Assembly (NCBI RefSeq): GCF_949628215.1
Contig: NC_134276.1
Span: 126,480,125-126,544,124, forward strand
Direction of reading: 5' to 3'
DNA length: 64,000 nt
DNA from: Phalacrocorax aristotelis
Lineage: Eukaryota; Chordata; Aves; Suliformes; Phalacrocoracidae
Of this stretch, positions 1-11,930 are shown piece after piece. Numbering within the stretch: position 1 is the stretch's first letter; each line of letters starts with the position of its first letter. A program made the translations under genes and the position numbers. Below the pieces are notes generated by a model. It was not told where the DNA came from. It searched no databases and saw nothing but the letters and a program-made list of their open reading frames with translations.

Positions 1-419
1 CCTGAAAATAAATATTCCCTGCTCTCTGTGCATTTACTTAACAGGTTCTTTTCCCCAGTCCTCTCTTCTACTCGACCAGCTTTCAGTGACTTGTCAGGCT
101 GCACGGATTCCACATGATCTCTTCTGAGCTCTTTTTTACATCACTTCTATGACTTCTTGTGGGTCTGCTCCAACCAAGACCCTTGCCAAGGTTTCCCCAC
201 CTCCTTTCTTTGCCCTCCTTACGCTGCCTGCCCCAGCTGCGCTCTTGGGTATGTACTCAGCAGCTCTGAGGGAAGATGCAATCTCCCCTTCCCTCTGGGA
301 ATTTCACTAAACCTAAAGGAGTGTGCGTCTGCTCTGCAGGAGAACTAAACAAACAAAAGTATTCCACTCTGTTAAGGAGGGAAGGTTCAGAGCTGCAAGT
401 GTTTTAATTCAGACCTGTC

Positions 420-695
420 ACCCCACCACTGTTTTCTGGAATCATGCTTTGGTACAGTAAACTGGCTAAAAGTCAGTTGCTAAACTTTCCTCTGTGATAG
501 CTGATAGTTTTATGACCAATGCATCAGGGCATATATGCCATACATGTCAGCACTGATCTATTCAAATGAAAGCTTGGAAACAAGCCAGTGCATTGCACTG
601 CTCCTTTTGTCAAGGTGAAATCCCATATTATAGCTGAGCTGACCTGGCAGCTTGCTGTAGCAACCAGCGCAGCAAAGGCCTCACTCTCTGTGGGT
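420..695 (-). pseudogene. decayed V-type Ig exon of a CD200R-like gene
   Basis: On the minus strand a good splice acceptor (pyrimidine tract then CTCTGCAG) ends at 696. The following bases carry the spacing of the CD200R V domain: the first Cys codon comes 46 nt after the acceptor (47 nt in the intact gene at 46.26 kb), then a Trp, then Cys-Thr, then a Cys exactly 16 residues later, as in the intact exon (PCTLGYRADQ...NC). After a stop (TGA, about 523-525) and a frame change, a block reading ALVIKLSAIT (about 493-522) parallels ALEIRHVGIA in the intact exon. Frame breaks and the stop make it non-coding. The matching C2 and transmembrane exons would lie left of the window. The lower boundary is approximate. 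Homology is judged by eye; the Cys/Trp spacing plus acceptor position is the strongest point. Confidence 0.5.
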
Positions 696-3600
696 CTGCA
701 GAGAACAAGAAATTCGAAGAGATGTGAGCTATCGAGCTCATTCAGTGCAGTGATAATCACAGGATGATAATTAAATGTCAGTGCTGTTAACTATTACATT
801 GCACACAAGAGAGATTAAATGAAGGATTGCATATCTACATATTTATGGTAAATACTTCTAATTTTCAGTCTTATTCTTCACGAATGCATGGGCTCTGGAA
901 AATGGCAATTATTTTTTCTGTTAGCTAGAAGAAGCAGAGCTCAGGACCCCAGGAGTACGTGCTGTCTGTCACACAGATGTAGAAAATAGGTGATTCAGGT
1001 TCCGTGAGTTCTGTAGAGCTCTGGGCTGAACCATCCTATTTTGGTTGTGGATGCAAATCCATCACGAGAAGGTTTCACCTTGGAGACTCATCTGACAGGT
1101 GAGTAGGGTAGAGGAGGCTTTTAGACTGAGGTCTTCCAATTTGACTCCAGCCTCTGAAGTTCATCTATTTATAACACCAATAATATCATGCCATCCCTCA
1201 TTGTCTCTCCTTGACTGTTGAAGAAGATCTTCAGCCGTGTCTGAGGAGGTTCTCAAGTTCTATTCCAGTGTGCATTGAATGCACATTCCAATGCACTGAC
1301 AGATTCCGCTCTTACGTTTGAAAATGGACATATCCTCTCCCAGGAAAAAACAAACTCAGTTGAGGAGTTTGCATTTGTGTTTCGAAAATGAGTTGACTGC
1401 TGTTGTCTTGCTAAGATTACTGTAACTGCAAATGATTGGGGGAAAGACTTTGCTCTTTGTTTTTTTAACATAATTATGCAGTGTGTTTGACAGCTCTCGT
1501 GGATAACTAGTTGCATCAGTTCCTTTGCAGTGTCACTTATTTAGTAATTTTTCCTGTTTTTCAGAATCTTTCTCACAGGAGAAAAAGATTTTAAAAACAG
1601 GAAAATTTGATTGTGAAGACACTAAAATTGTCAGGGGAATCACTGCAAAATCAGACAGCTATGCAGGTTAAAAGTGCTTTTGATTGCTTTCAAGTAGGAA
1701 ATATTTCCAGCCTCTGTTATTCTTTATAGCAGGTTTTAACTCACAGAACTTTTTCTTGTCCTCAGAATGACTCAAATTCTATTTGTTCATCCATTAAGTT
1801 TCCTCTTCATAAATTTAGCTGTTAAAACTTTATCACACTGTAATGAGAGTACTTTACTTTCTCAGGCATGGCCCTATTGTGTCTTTATTTCTTACAGTAA
1901 AAATCTACCAGAGCATTTTGGTGCATCTCCCACACACACACACTGCAGATTGTGATGTATTAAACTTAGAGCTATAATGAACTGAAACAATGATCATACC
2001 CACAAGCAAATGACTAACTGTATCTTGGAATGAATATAATATATGACTCATAGCAAGTCATAATCAAAAATGCAGTACCAGACGCTTGGAAGAGGCCAGA
2101 TACAACAGGCCGAGCCTTGCATCTGTTTTCCCCTTCTACTGCCACAGAGTGCCTGTGACACTTAGCAAGGCTTGTCTGGAATGAAGTGAAAGATAAATTG
2201 AAGTGCTTTGTACCAGAGTAGGAATTGCTAAAATACTCCCAGAGTTTTATATATGGTAACTTTGTGACTCTGAAAATGTAGCCGCAACAGCACAGGACAG
2301 AGTGTAGGCTGAAAACCAACCCTGTGTGGCGGGTGACTAGTAAGTAGTCAGACTACTCTAATTTTCGTGATAAAAATGCATGAACTAGCTGGCCTGAGCT
2401 TGAATGACTCTGTCTCTTGAAGGTGCAGTCACAACTTTTTCAGCATGGACGCATCTTTAGAAGGACACAATAGGAGACTTATAATACCTTTGTTAGTTTC
2501 CCACTCACCCTCTTTTATCCATATTCGCCATTATTCCTTGAAAATATCTCCTATTCCCATTGCACTCTATTTAGGCTTTTTTCCTGTCTTCAGAAATCCC
2601 TTTCTTCCTCATACTCAAATTCTTCTTTTTTTCTCCTTTTAACAGATTTCTGCCACCATTACTGTGTCACTTGCAGCATAAATCTCTTTCCTGCTGTCTC
2701 ATACAAGCTGAAATAGCAACCTTAAAACAGAACCAGAAAAGTACACTTTGTCATTGTAAACTCTGGTTTTCCAGTATGAATTGCCTGCAGCACAGCTGCA
2801 TTTTTTTAGACTGCAAACTTTAATATGACTTTTGTATGTTGCAGAGAGGTAAGCACACTGACAGAACTTAATAATGAACCCAAGGTTTCAGTTTTCCCTT
2901 TCAAGGTGGAAAATAACTAGGCAGTTGCCAGTTCCTCATTTTTTATTTTTGTATGATCTTTTCATTCTCTTTAGCTTTTTCCAGTATCCTTTCAAGCAGT
3001 CATTGAAGACAGCTGTTTTTGAAGGCAAAGGAAATGTGTTAAAGCTCACCTAGTTAGAGATGCAGTTTGATACAGTGTCCACTTGAATATCATAAATTGA
3101 ACTGAAGAATAGAGGGACAACTGGAGGGAAACAGGGTGGATAAAGAACTGAATTAAGGAGAGAAAGCACAAGGCAGTGTTAAAAGGAATTGTCAGGCGGA
3201 AGGTAGCTTGCTAATAATGTTTCTCAGCAGATGATTTTTATGGTAGTTCTGTTTTACTAATGGCATTGGCATTTGTATCAGGGGTGTGTGAGGAAATTTG
3301 TTGAAAGCAGGAAGAATATAGCATTACTAAGATAAATAACAGAAATGTCACACAAAAAGAACCAGGTGGCCTTGATGAGTAGAATGATAGACGTGTGCTG
3401 AAATTCAACAGCTTAAAATGTAGTAACAATAAAAATAGGTAGTACAAAAATTTATGCCGGAAATTAGAATAGATAATCTTGTGTCAGTCAGGATTAAAAC
3501 CAGCCTTTCAATAAGGTGGGTGCTTTTCTTGGTGCTCAGATTGTTTATGAAAAATGTTTCATAATACAATGCCTGCAAAAAAAGACAATTCGATATGGTG

Positions 3601-4546
3601 ATGTAGAGGTCATTTCTGAGGTTTATTTCTACCCTCATGGAGATGGGCTGTCTCAATATAAACATGACATTGTAGAAAAAAAGGATGGGTACACTTCTTT
3701 AATGAAGGAATCAGTTGGTTTTTAAATTATGTGTTAGAGTCATCCAGCTTGCAGAACAAACACTGTTGGCCAAATCCTCAAGTGATAATAAATCATCACT
3801 GAATTTAAGAAGCAGTTGCATATTATATCAGTCTTGCTGTAAACTTTAAACTTGATATTGCAACTTCTGTGTGCAGAGTAAGTAGATCTTCATCCTTGCA
3901 GAATGTGAGCTGGAATGGATGAGGGGGAAGCGGATTTATGCTGGAGCCTAAGTGCCTTGGGTAGTATTTCTTTCAGACTGGCACTGTGACACCACGTGTA
4001 ACAAAGGGCAAAGGCCCTACACTTCTTAGTATAGAAGCAGATACAGGATGTTTTATATTCTGTTCTGCATGCTGAACTTGGCCTTTTACTCTCTTCCTCA
4101 AGAAAAGAAGAATAAAATAAGCTGTACTGCTTGTTTATTTATGCTTAAGTGGCATTTTCCTGCTATTCTAAACAAAAATAGATCATTGACTGCAAATGGT
4201 AGGTTGCGTGCCCTCTTTTTCGTACTTTGCAGAGGACTGCTGTGAAAACAAGCGTATAAACTCACCTTTATATGGCTAAAATCTCAGTCATACCTTGTTT
4301 AGTGCTTAGCTTTAGCATAGTACTTTTCTTCCTAGCATTTTCTTACTCAGTACAAAAATAAGGAAGCATAAGAAGATTCTGTACACTTTTTTCTCATGAA
4401 TGATTGTACCTCTAAATGCAAAATATATCAACTGTGAGTTTTAATTAGCATATACTTCTACAAGTGCATTCCCAATTAAAGAAAACCTACTTTGTAGTCA
4501 TGAGTATGTGGCCAACTTGCAAGACCATGTTTCCATGGTTTTGGAA
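696..4546. other. no gene recognised
   Basis: AT-rich sequence with no coding pattern I can support. If the V-exon relic at 420-695 belongs with the signal exon at 7.95-8.04 kb, this stretch is part of a 7.3-kb first intron. Short open frames here are of the length expected by chance. Confidence 0.5.
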
Positions 4547-4810
4547 CTAGGCACATTCAGATATTATGTTTGGACCACAGCAAAGTAAAACACTGATATC
4601 ACAAGGACGTGCTCTGAAGATTGCACTAGGGCAATTTAGATGTATTCTGAGAAAAATTTTGCTTAATTTAATAGTACAGAATTCTGTTTTAAGCATTTGG
4701 GTAAGAAAACCAGGCTGTTTGGATCCAGGGGCTTTTAGGGTAAAAGAAATCAAAATGATTCCAGCACATAGAACCAAAGCAGCAGCAAAGAAATAGTAAA
4801 ATGGAGACAA
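4547..4810 (-). other. orphan 87-codon open frame with a hydrophobic segment
   Basis: An 87-codon minus-strand frame starts with Met and has one strongly hydrophobic stretch at about residues 5-24 (YYFFAAALVLCAGIILISF), so it would read as a small membrane protein. I do not recognise a family, see no splice signals joining it to anything, and an overlapping frame is open on the plus strand. A chance open frame is the most likely explanation. Confidence 0.15.
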
Positions 4811-4929
4811 ATATAAGTTTGCTAGAATATATTTTTAGTCCATGATTTTTTTTTTTGTACCTGGAGCAAGATTCCATGGTAAACTAGAACGGGAGGCAAC
4901 AGAGACAGGAGCACTGAAACTGCTTGGGG

Positions 4930-5391
4930 GCAAGTCCAGCTGAGAGCTACCAAGATCATCAGGGGACTGGAGCATCTCCCTTATGAGGAAAGGCTGAGAG
5001 ACTTGGGTTTGTTCAGCCTGGAGAAGAGAAGACTGAGGGGGGATTTCATCAATGCCTATAAATACCTAAAGGGTGGGTGTCAGGACGATGGGACTATGCT
5101 CTTTTCAATAGTGCCCAATGGCAGGACAAGGGGCAGTGGGCACAAGCTGGAACACAGGAAGTTCCACCTAAACATGAGAAAAAACTTCTTTCCTGTGAGG
5201 GTGCCAGAGCAGCGGCACAGGCTGCCCAGGGAGGTTGTGGAGTCTCCTTCCCTGGAGACATTCAAAACCTGCCTGGACGTGGTCCTGTGACCCCTGCTCT
5301 GGGTGTCCCTGCTCAAGCAGGGGGGTGGGACAAGATGATCTTCAGAGGTCCCTTCCAACCCCTACCAGTCTGTGATTCTGTGATTCTGTGA
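4930..5391 (+). mobile_element. CR1 LINE fragment, 5'-truncated, plus strand
   Basis: This is the 3' part of a CR1 retrotransposon. It encodes the end of the ORF2 protein (frame at 5,003-5,290, with [20 protein letters not shown]) and terminates in the short direct repeat TGATTCTGTGATTCTGTG typical of CR1. The 5' end is truncated, as usual for CR1. Very similar sequence, in the opposite orientation, is found at 10,885-11,394, and a related copy at 40.34-41.08 kb. Confidence 0.93.
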
Positions 5392-7951
5392 AACACACTA
5401 GGACAGGGAAAGGAAGAAGGCACTAAAACACTAGTGCACTACTGAAAAATAATTTACAAACTATATTAAGGAAAGAAACTAAATTAAAGCAGTAGCATTC
5501 AAGAAAGTTATGTATGCAGGTAAATGTGAACTCTAGCCAGGTTGCTCTGTAAATCTACTTCACTTTTATTCACCTCATACACTTTAATTCCAGCACTGAT
5601 GCAATGCCACTGAGTTCAATATTTTACTATTGATAAAACTGAACTAACTATAGAGAATCACATCTCAATACTGACAATAGATTTCTTGCAGCTTCCTCTG
5701 AAGCACTTAGTCATATTTGTTGTCACAAGGATACAACTGCAGGTGCAGGACTTACACAGTCCAACATTGCAAATTGTAATCCAATAAAAAGAGATTTGTT
5801 GCATGTACCTCTCATGGAAGATCTTGCCTTCTCGTATCCCTTTTCCTTTGGAGTATGTACACAATCACCTGAGGTGTCCCTTCTGCTTAGTTAAACTACA
5901 GGAGTCTTCAAACTGTTACCCGAAAGATTTTGAGTCTTGTCCACTGCTGCTACTATAAGGATTGTTGCAGAAGGATTGCTAGTGCAGATCGTGCACCAGC
6001 AGCTTCAGTAGTGTATTATCCAACTCTGCTTGGGGACAGATCTAGACATGACAATCATGCAGTGACCTTGCTTCTGAGGTGCCCCTTCTGCTGTTGTAAA
6101 AACTAATCAAACCACACAAACCAACATGCTAAGGAAATGTTAAAGAAAATGCTACTGCAGATAAAGCCTGGTTACACACAGCAGTTTTTGCATGCCCTTA
6201 TTTCATTCAGAGTAGCTTGCTCTAGTCTTCAGAAGGGGGGACATAGTCCTTCTGAGCTTCATACAGCACTAAAATTCTCTGGATAGAAGACACACATTGG
6301 ATCAGCTTGACACATTTAGCCAGTGACCTCTGAAGAAAAAAACTTGTGACTACATCTCGCTCAGAACAGCCATCCTAATATTGAAAGAAACAAGTTTAAG
6401 AGCAGTATTAGCTAAAAACTTCCCATCAGATGTGGGTTGCTTTTTATTTGGGGGAAGGGAGGGGAAGGTTCAAGCATGAAATTAGACTTTAACTGAACAA
6501 CTTTTTCTGTGTTCTCTGAAGGGGAATATCATTGATTCACCAAGACACCAAGAAGTTAAAATCCAATTGCCTTTTGCGTTAAAAAAACCCACTTTTTGGC
6601 ATTGCATTTTTAAAAATACTTCCAGCAAAGTCCAGTTTTAAAAAGAATTTTTGCCAGTAGGATTCCCCTTTATCTCCCACATTTTCTTCAACATTTTGTG
6701 ACGTGTCCATACTCCTTTACTTTTTGAGCAGCTGTATGCAGAAATGTAGAGTGCCTCTGATGCTACCATAATATGTCTGTATGACCCTGAGCAGGTTCCT
6801 CATTATTCTTCCGAGGTAGTTCTTTACCTACAGAACAGAGACAGGTTTTTACCTCCAGTGTGCCTGTCATGAGGTTACTGATGCAAAGTTTAATAATGGT
6901 TGTGAAGTTTTTCAATTTTTTCCAGTGGGCAGCACTGGGGTAACCATTTTGGATTGCTCATTTGATCAGGCAAACACATTAGAGAAGGGTGTTCCCTCAC
7001 TGCCAAAAATTACTGCATCCATTTTGCTTTAAAATATCACCAAGGAGCCATTTTTATTTTCTGGCCAAGTGGAATGGAATAACTCATGCCCATGCAGTTT
7101 AGTTCTACCTGTCCCTAATAGGAATGGACACATATGTATTATTCAGTGCTGTCTCCAGTTTAATTTGGCTCTCACAGACCTATCTTGCCTTCTTCATCTA
7201 TACTTAGGCAGTTTAGGTTTCTGGAACTGCTGCCTAAATCCCTAGTTCCATTACAATGTCCCTGGACTGGTGCGTGGTGTCTGGGAGAGCACAAGCTCTA
7301 GAAATGCAAATGAACACTATGTGGAACACTTGAACGGCTGTAGCTACACTCTATTAAAACTAAGCCAACTACACTAAAAGATGGTGTTATAAAGGCTTAG
7401 AAGTGCCACTGTCTTTGGCACAAAAGCCTTTCCCGCTCTTGACACCGACCAGAACAAAATTCCAGAAACTGCTCCCTACTGTCAGCGCATCAGTGATCTT
7501 CCACCGCTCCTCAGAAAGACGCAAGAGATTCCTGCCCTGTTTCAGAGTATCTGCAGCCTCTCTTCAGCAGAAAACACATGGCCAAAAGCTTCAAGTTCAC
7601 AAGCACTTTCCTGGGCATATTTTTAATATGTCAAATGGATCCGTTTCTCAAATGGTGTGGATTTAAATGTCTGAGAAAAAAGGTTATCTGTGACAAATGG
7701 TACATTCCCAGCTATGGGTCACTAAATCATTGCATACATGGAAGTCACAGGGGTAATGCCCGGCAGCCTTGCGACCACTAAGAATAAAAGAGTGGGAGTG
7801 GATATTGGGGAAGCATGTTTTAGTTGTGCTCCGTAATTTTTAGCAATTAAAGAAAGCCACAGCATGATGAATAGCTTTTATGGAAAGAAAATACGTGTGC
7901 ACATTTCTCTTTCTTCCCTCCCAATGGCTGATTGGTCCCAGTTAGACTCAC
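5392..7951. other. no gene recognised
   Basis: Non-coding by inspection. It lies directly downstream (minus direction) of the signal exon at 7.95-8.04 kb. I searched it for a V-domain exon like the one about 1.2 kb below the signal exon of the intact gene and found none. Plus-strand frames at 7,403-7,781 have no recognisable domain. Confidence 0.5.
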
Positions 7952-8039
7952 CTACTGTTCTCGTGACCTTGGTGATGGCGAGCAGCACAAAAACACACAC
8001 AGTCTTCCCAGCAATCTTCATGTCGGCTCCTGTTTTCAT
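7952..8039 (-). CDS. intact signal-peptide first exon of a second CD200R-like gene copy (partial)
   Basis: The exon reads MKTGADMKIAGKTVCVFV followed by LLAITKVTRTV, a short basic n-region and a hydrophobic core typical of a signal peptide, then a consensus donor (GTAG|GTGAGT) in phase 1. The intact gene's first exon at 47.5 kb has the same phase and the same core (TVCTVVLLAITAVTGAG). Upstream sequence to about 8.44 kb is also shared with the other copies. Either Met at 8,039 or 8,021 could be the start. No readable Ig exons follow to the left; only a broken V exon is seen at 420-695. The copy is therefore probably a pseudogene with a preserved first exon, or part of a gene whose remaining exons I cannot see. 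Confidence 0.55.
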
Positions 8040-8181
8040 GGCTCAGGCAGGTCTGTCACTCCATCCATCCTGTCACCAACCTAGCTGTGGTCATGGGGAG
8101 TATTTCTTGCCTGCCGGTGCATCCTCAGCGGCCAGTGTCAGTGTGTTCTCTCCCGCTTTCCCACCCCTCTCTAGCTGTGCG

Positions 8182-8440
8182 TGCTCCTGATTGACTGGCT
8201 CCTCAAAGCTGGAGGTTCCTCCTTCTGACTTTTCAGAGCACTAGGCTTCCTGTGCTGAGAGCCTAGGCGAACGCTGAGGAAACAGATTGAACAGCTCTGC
8301 CTTCCGTTCATTGGCTCTCCTCAGGAGGCTGATGAGTGAAGATAAACCCTGCAGCAGAGCTCAGAGGGGGTAGAAGCAGAGGAGACTATTCAAGGCTGAG
8401 TTTAATATCAAAAAGGAAATCTTAGTCTTGGAAAGCTAGA
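8182..8440 (-). promoter_or_regulatory. promoter/5' UTR block of CD200R-like copy at 8 kb
   Basis: The block is shared with the regions upstream of the other first exons. It contains TGCTCCTGA (8,182-8,190) and AGGCTTCCTGTGCTGAG (8,243-8,259), which on the transcribed strand is a GGAA (ETS-type) core, ACAGGAAG. The segment GATAAACCCTGCAGCAGAGC near 8,342 recurs almost unchanged at about 26,280. The segment ATATCAAAAAGGAAATCTT near 8,407 recurs in similar form near 51,210. That it is a promoter is inferred from its position. Confidence 0.5.
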
Positions 8441-9942
8441 AAGAAACTTATTCTTCATATTTTTCATGACTGCTACCCCTTCTGCTACTCCTTTGCCACT
8501 GCTTCAAAGAAAAGTCCTTCTTATGTCTCCCTCAGAAAAACAAGCGTCTCAAGTCTCCTCTGTAAGTGATGTTTTTAATAATTTCTCCCTTCAGTAGCTC
8601 CTTCGCAGCATAGTTCTCATCTTAAACAATGAGGCTTTCTAGACCCTGTGGGGAAAGCTGAGTTTTGAGGGCAAAGAAAAGCCTATTTTACAAACTTTTC
8701 AACAGAAATAACACAGAAATTGAAGCTGACCTACATCTTTCACTGAAAAACTGATTGATTTTTTCAGAATACTGTTGTGTGGGTTTTTTTTTTTAAATAG
8801 TAGTGTACCTGCTTCCCCACTTCCTTACTGATCTAGTAATTTCAGATTCAGGGTTTCTTTTCCTTTCTTAAGCCACAGCACTTCCCCAGCACAGTTCTGT
8901 GGGCCAGCAGTAGAGAAAAGGCCTCAGTTGTTGAAAGGTACAAGTCAGAATAATTACTACTGAGGACGGAGACATAAGATGTAAAGACAGAAAACAGATT
9001 AAAGTTGGCAGGAAATTGAACTGCTCAGGAGCTAGGGCTGCACACCGTGTTTGAACATCAGCAAGCTGTGCTGATGACTGTAGTCTGATGTTCTGGTAAT
9101 TTTGTTTGATCAGACTGGTGTTCAGAAATGGTCTGCATTGATGTTCACTGGAACAGAGGAGTGTGAATTAAGGTCCTGTGTAAATAAGTAAAAAAAGACT
9201 GATAATGCTAATATAAAGAAAACCAGGTAAGACAGCAATTCGGCTGGGTCATCTTGGTCCCAGGATCATCTTACTGACTACAGTTTTGTGTGGGAGGGTG
9301 CTCTGTATATTTTTCCCCACCTGATTTTTTAAATTCAGTTTAACATTTTGACACTCCTCTGCACTGTTCTAAGGTTTTTGATATGCTACTCACAGTAACA
9401 CTCTGGTTTGTTTTCTGAGTTTTTACCATTGATCTAGGAATTAGTAATGCTTGTGAATAGATATCATAGCTATATTTTAGACAAGGGCATGGAGAGGAAG
9501 AGGTGTTTATGTCAGTACAGATTAAGATACAAGGCTGGAGAGAGAAGCAGGCAACATGTAAGCAGTAGGCAGCCTCAAATGTAAAAGAAATAGTGCTCAA
9601 ATTTGATGCAAAGGCAAGAGGAAACTAAGGTGGTGTAAACGTGCAGACACGTGGTGTATTGGGTAGACGATTGCTGCCTAAATGTGAAAAAATGTAAAGA
9701 TGCAATGGGACAGAGGAGATTTTGGAAGAGAGCAAACTATCTTCTAAATAAGAAAATTCCTACTTCAAGTTGTCATAATGAAAGGTCTCTGTCATTCCTA
9801 TAGGAATTCATTCAGAACCAGAAGTTAGACAGCTGGATTCTTTTGGTAGGCAAATATTAAGATGACATTAAGATGCTTTTGGAGCAACTTTCTGGTTGAA
9901 GCCTGGGTTTCAAGGAACAAGTGAGGGGCTCATATGAGAAGG
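8441..9942. other. no gene recognised
   Basis: No coding exon, repeat family or RNA gene recognised in this stretch. An 86-codon minus frame at 9,340-9,600 has no domain signature. Confidence 0.5.
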
Positions 9943-11930
9943 TGTGTTGGGCTGACCTTGGCTGGCAGTCAGGTGCCCACCAAGCCATTCTATCACTCCC
10001 CATCCTCAACTGGACAGGGGGAGAAAAATACAACAAAAGGCCTGTGGGTTAAGATAAGGACAGGGATATCACTGAACAATTACCATCAAAGGCAAAACAA
10101 GATGGTCTTTTGGGCAGTGGCATGGTTTACAGGATATGTTTCTAGCTCACCAGTAGCTGCTTTCACCACGGTGAGTATGTAGCACTTGCCTTGGCATGTT
10201 TGTTGCAGTGGTCCAATACAGCCAATCTGCCAGGCCTCACGATATAGAAAACTCAGGCACCATCCTCTGTTCCAGGGAGGCTTTATTTGAGTGACTTGCT
10301 TGATTGCAGCACGTTTCACATTCATGAGTGACCTGTGCGATGGCCTCCATGGTCAGGTCCACCCCTCAATCATAAGCCTGTTTGTATGTTGCATCTCTCC
10401 ATAGTTGTCACAATGTTTCATAGGCCCATTGAACTACAAATAGCTCAACCTTACACTCCCAGTCCAGGTCCACTTGAGCTATTTCAATTTTGACAGCCTT
10501 GTCTACCTGTTCATTGTTTTGATGTTCTTTAGTGGCATGGCTTTTGGGCATGTGAGCATCTACATCATGTAGATGCATGATTTAGGGCAATGTTTTCTAC
10601 CTGGGCAGCAACGTCTTGCCACAATGGAGCAGCCTAGATGGGTTTATGTCTGTGCTGACAATTGGTCTTCCACTGCTGTCACCACCCCCTGTAGGGCATT
10701 AGCCCCCATCCATAAATTAGTATAGAGACAGGGTACTGGCCACTTTTCTCATTCAGCAATCTCTAGGCCTAGTTGGATGGCTTTCACTTCTGCAAACTGA
10801 CTTGACTCACCTTCTCTTCTGCATGATCAATGCTACCCACTTACTCCACGTAGCATTGGTTGTGTGATGTGTAGAGGGGATGTTTCACAGAATCACAGAA
10901 TGGTAGGGGTTGGAAGGGACCTCTGAAGATCATCTTGTCCCACCCCCCTGCTTGAGCAGGTACACCTAAAGCAGGGTGTGCAGGACCGTGTCTAGGAAGG
11001 TTTTGAATGTTTCCAGGGAAGGAGACTCCACAACCTCTCAGGGCAGCCTGTTCTACTGCTCTGTCACCATCACAGGAAAGTTTTTTCTCATGTTTAGGTG
11101 GAACTTCCTGTGTTCCAGCTTGTGCCCACTGCCCCTTGTCCTGTCATTGGGCACTAATGAAAAGAGCATAGTCCCATCGTCCTGACACCCACCCTTTAGG
11201 TATTTATAGGCATTGATGAAATCCCCCCTCAGTCTTTTCTCCAGGCTGAACAAACCCAAGTCTCTCAGCCTTTCCTCATAAGGGAGATGCTCCAGTCCCC
11301 GATCATCTTGGTAGCTCTCTGCTGGACGTGCTCAAGCAGTTCCCTCTCCTTCTTGAACTGGGGAGCCCAGAACTGAATACAGTACTCCAGGTGTTTCCTT
11401 TCACATCCAGTATAACATGGGCAATCATGGTGCCAAGAAGAGAAATGCTTCTGGACCAACAACTTCTGAAGGAGCTTGAACCCCCTCATAGGCTGCTAGT
11501 ATCTTTTTTTCAGTCAGGGTGCAGTGATCTGATCCTTGATATCCCTGGCTTCAAAACACTAGGCGTCAACCTCACATTTCTCCTGATGTTTTCTGCCAGA
11601 GGCTCCAGGTGTGACCATGCTCCCTGGCTGCAGTGTAGAGTACATTTTGCACAGCTGGTCCTGTCTGGACAGGCCCAAGAGCTAACACACAAGCTATCCC
11701 GTTTGATCTGCACAAATGCTTGTTGTTGCTCAAGGACCCACTCAAAATCGTTCTTTCAGGTTACTCAATAAAGAGGGCTCACCAGCTGACTATAACCTGG
11801 AATACACATTCTGCAGAATACCAAAAGGACTAGGAAAGCTTGTGTTTCTTTCTTGTTAGCTGGTGCAGACATAGTCGCTATCTTGTTGATCACATCCAGA
11901 GGAACACAACAATGTCTAGAAAACGGAGGA
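9943..11930 (-). mobile_element. ERV-L type endogenous retrovirus relic (pol plus partial LTR), split by a CR1
   Basis: Read on the minus strand from 11.93 kb down, the relic shows the C-terminal reverse transcriptase/connection part of pol (about 11.93-11.40 kb), then after a CR1 insertion the RNase H region (about 10.88-10.60 kb), then the integrase zinc-finger and start of the core (about 10.33-10.09 kb), and finally an LTR-like end at 9,943-10,085. Many stops and frame changes are present. In the integrase motif WQIGCIGPL, a Gly stands where retroviral integrases have the first catalytic Asp, so the enzyme would be dead even if read. gag and most of the LTR are missing. ERV-L assignment rests on overall recognition of pol and the lack of env between integrase and LTR. 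Confidence 0.8.
10885..11394 (-). mobile_element. CR1 LINE fragment inserted in the ERV-L pol relic
   Basis: The element begins on the plus strand with TCACAGAATCACAGAATGG, the reverse complement of the CR1 3' end. It closely matches the 4.93-5.39 kb copy and extends further 5' in ORF2 ([11 protein letters not shown] on the minus strand). ERV pol sequence stops at its upper edge and resumes at its lower edge, so the CR1 landed in an already resident ERV, in the same orientation. Confidence 0.92.
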
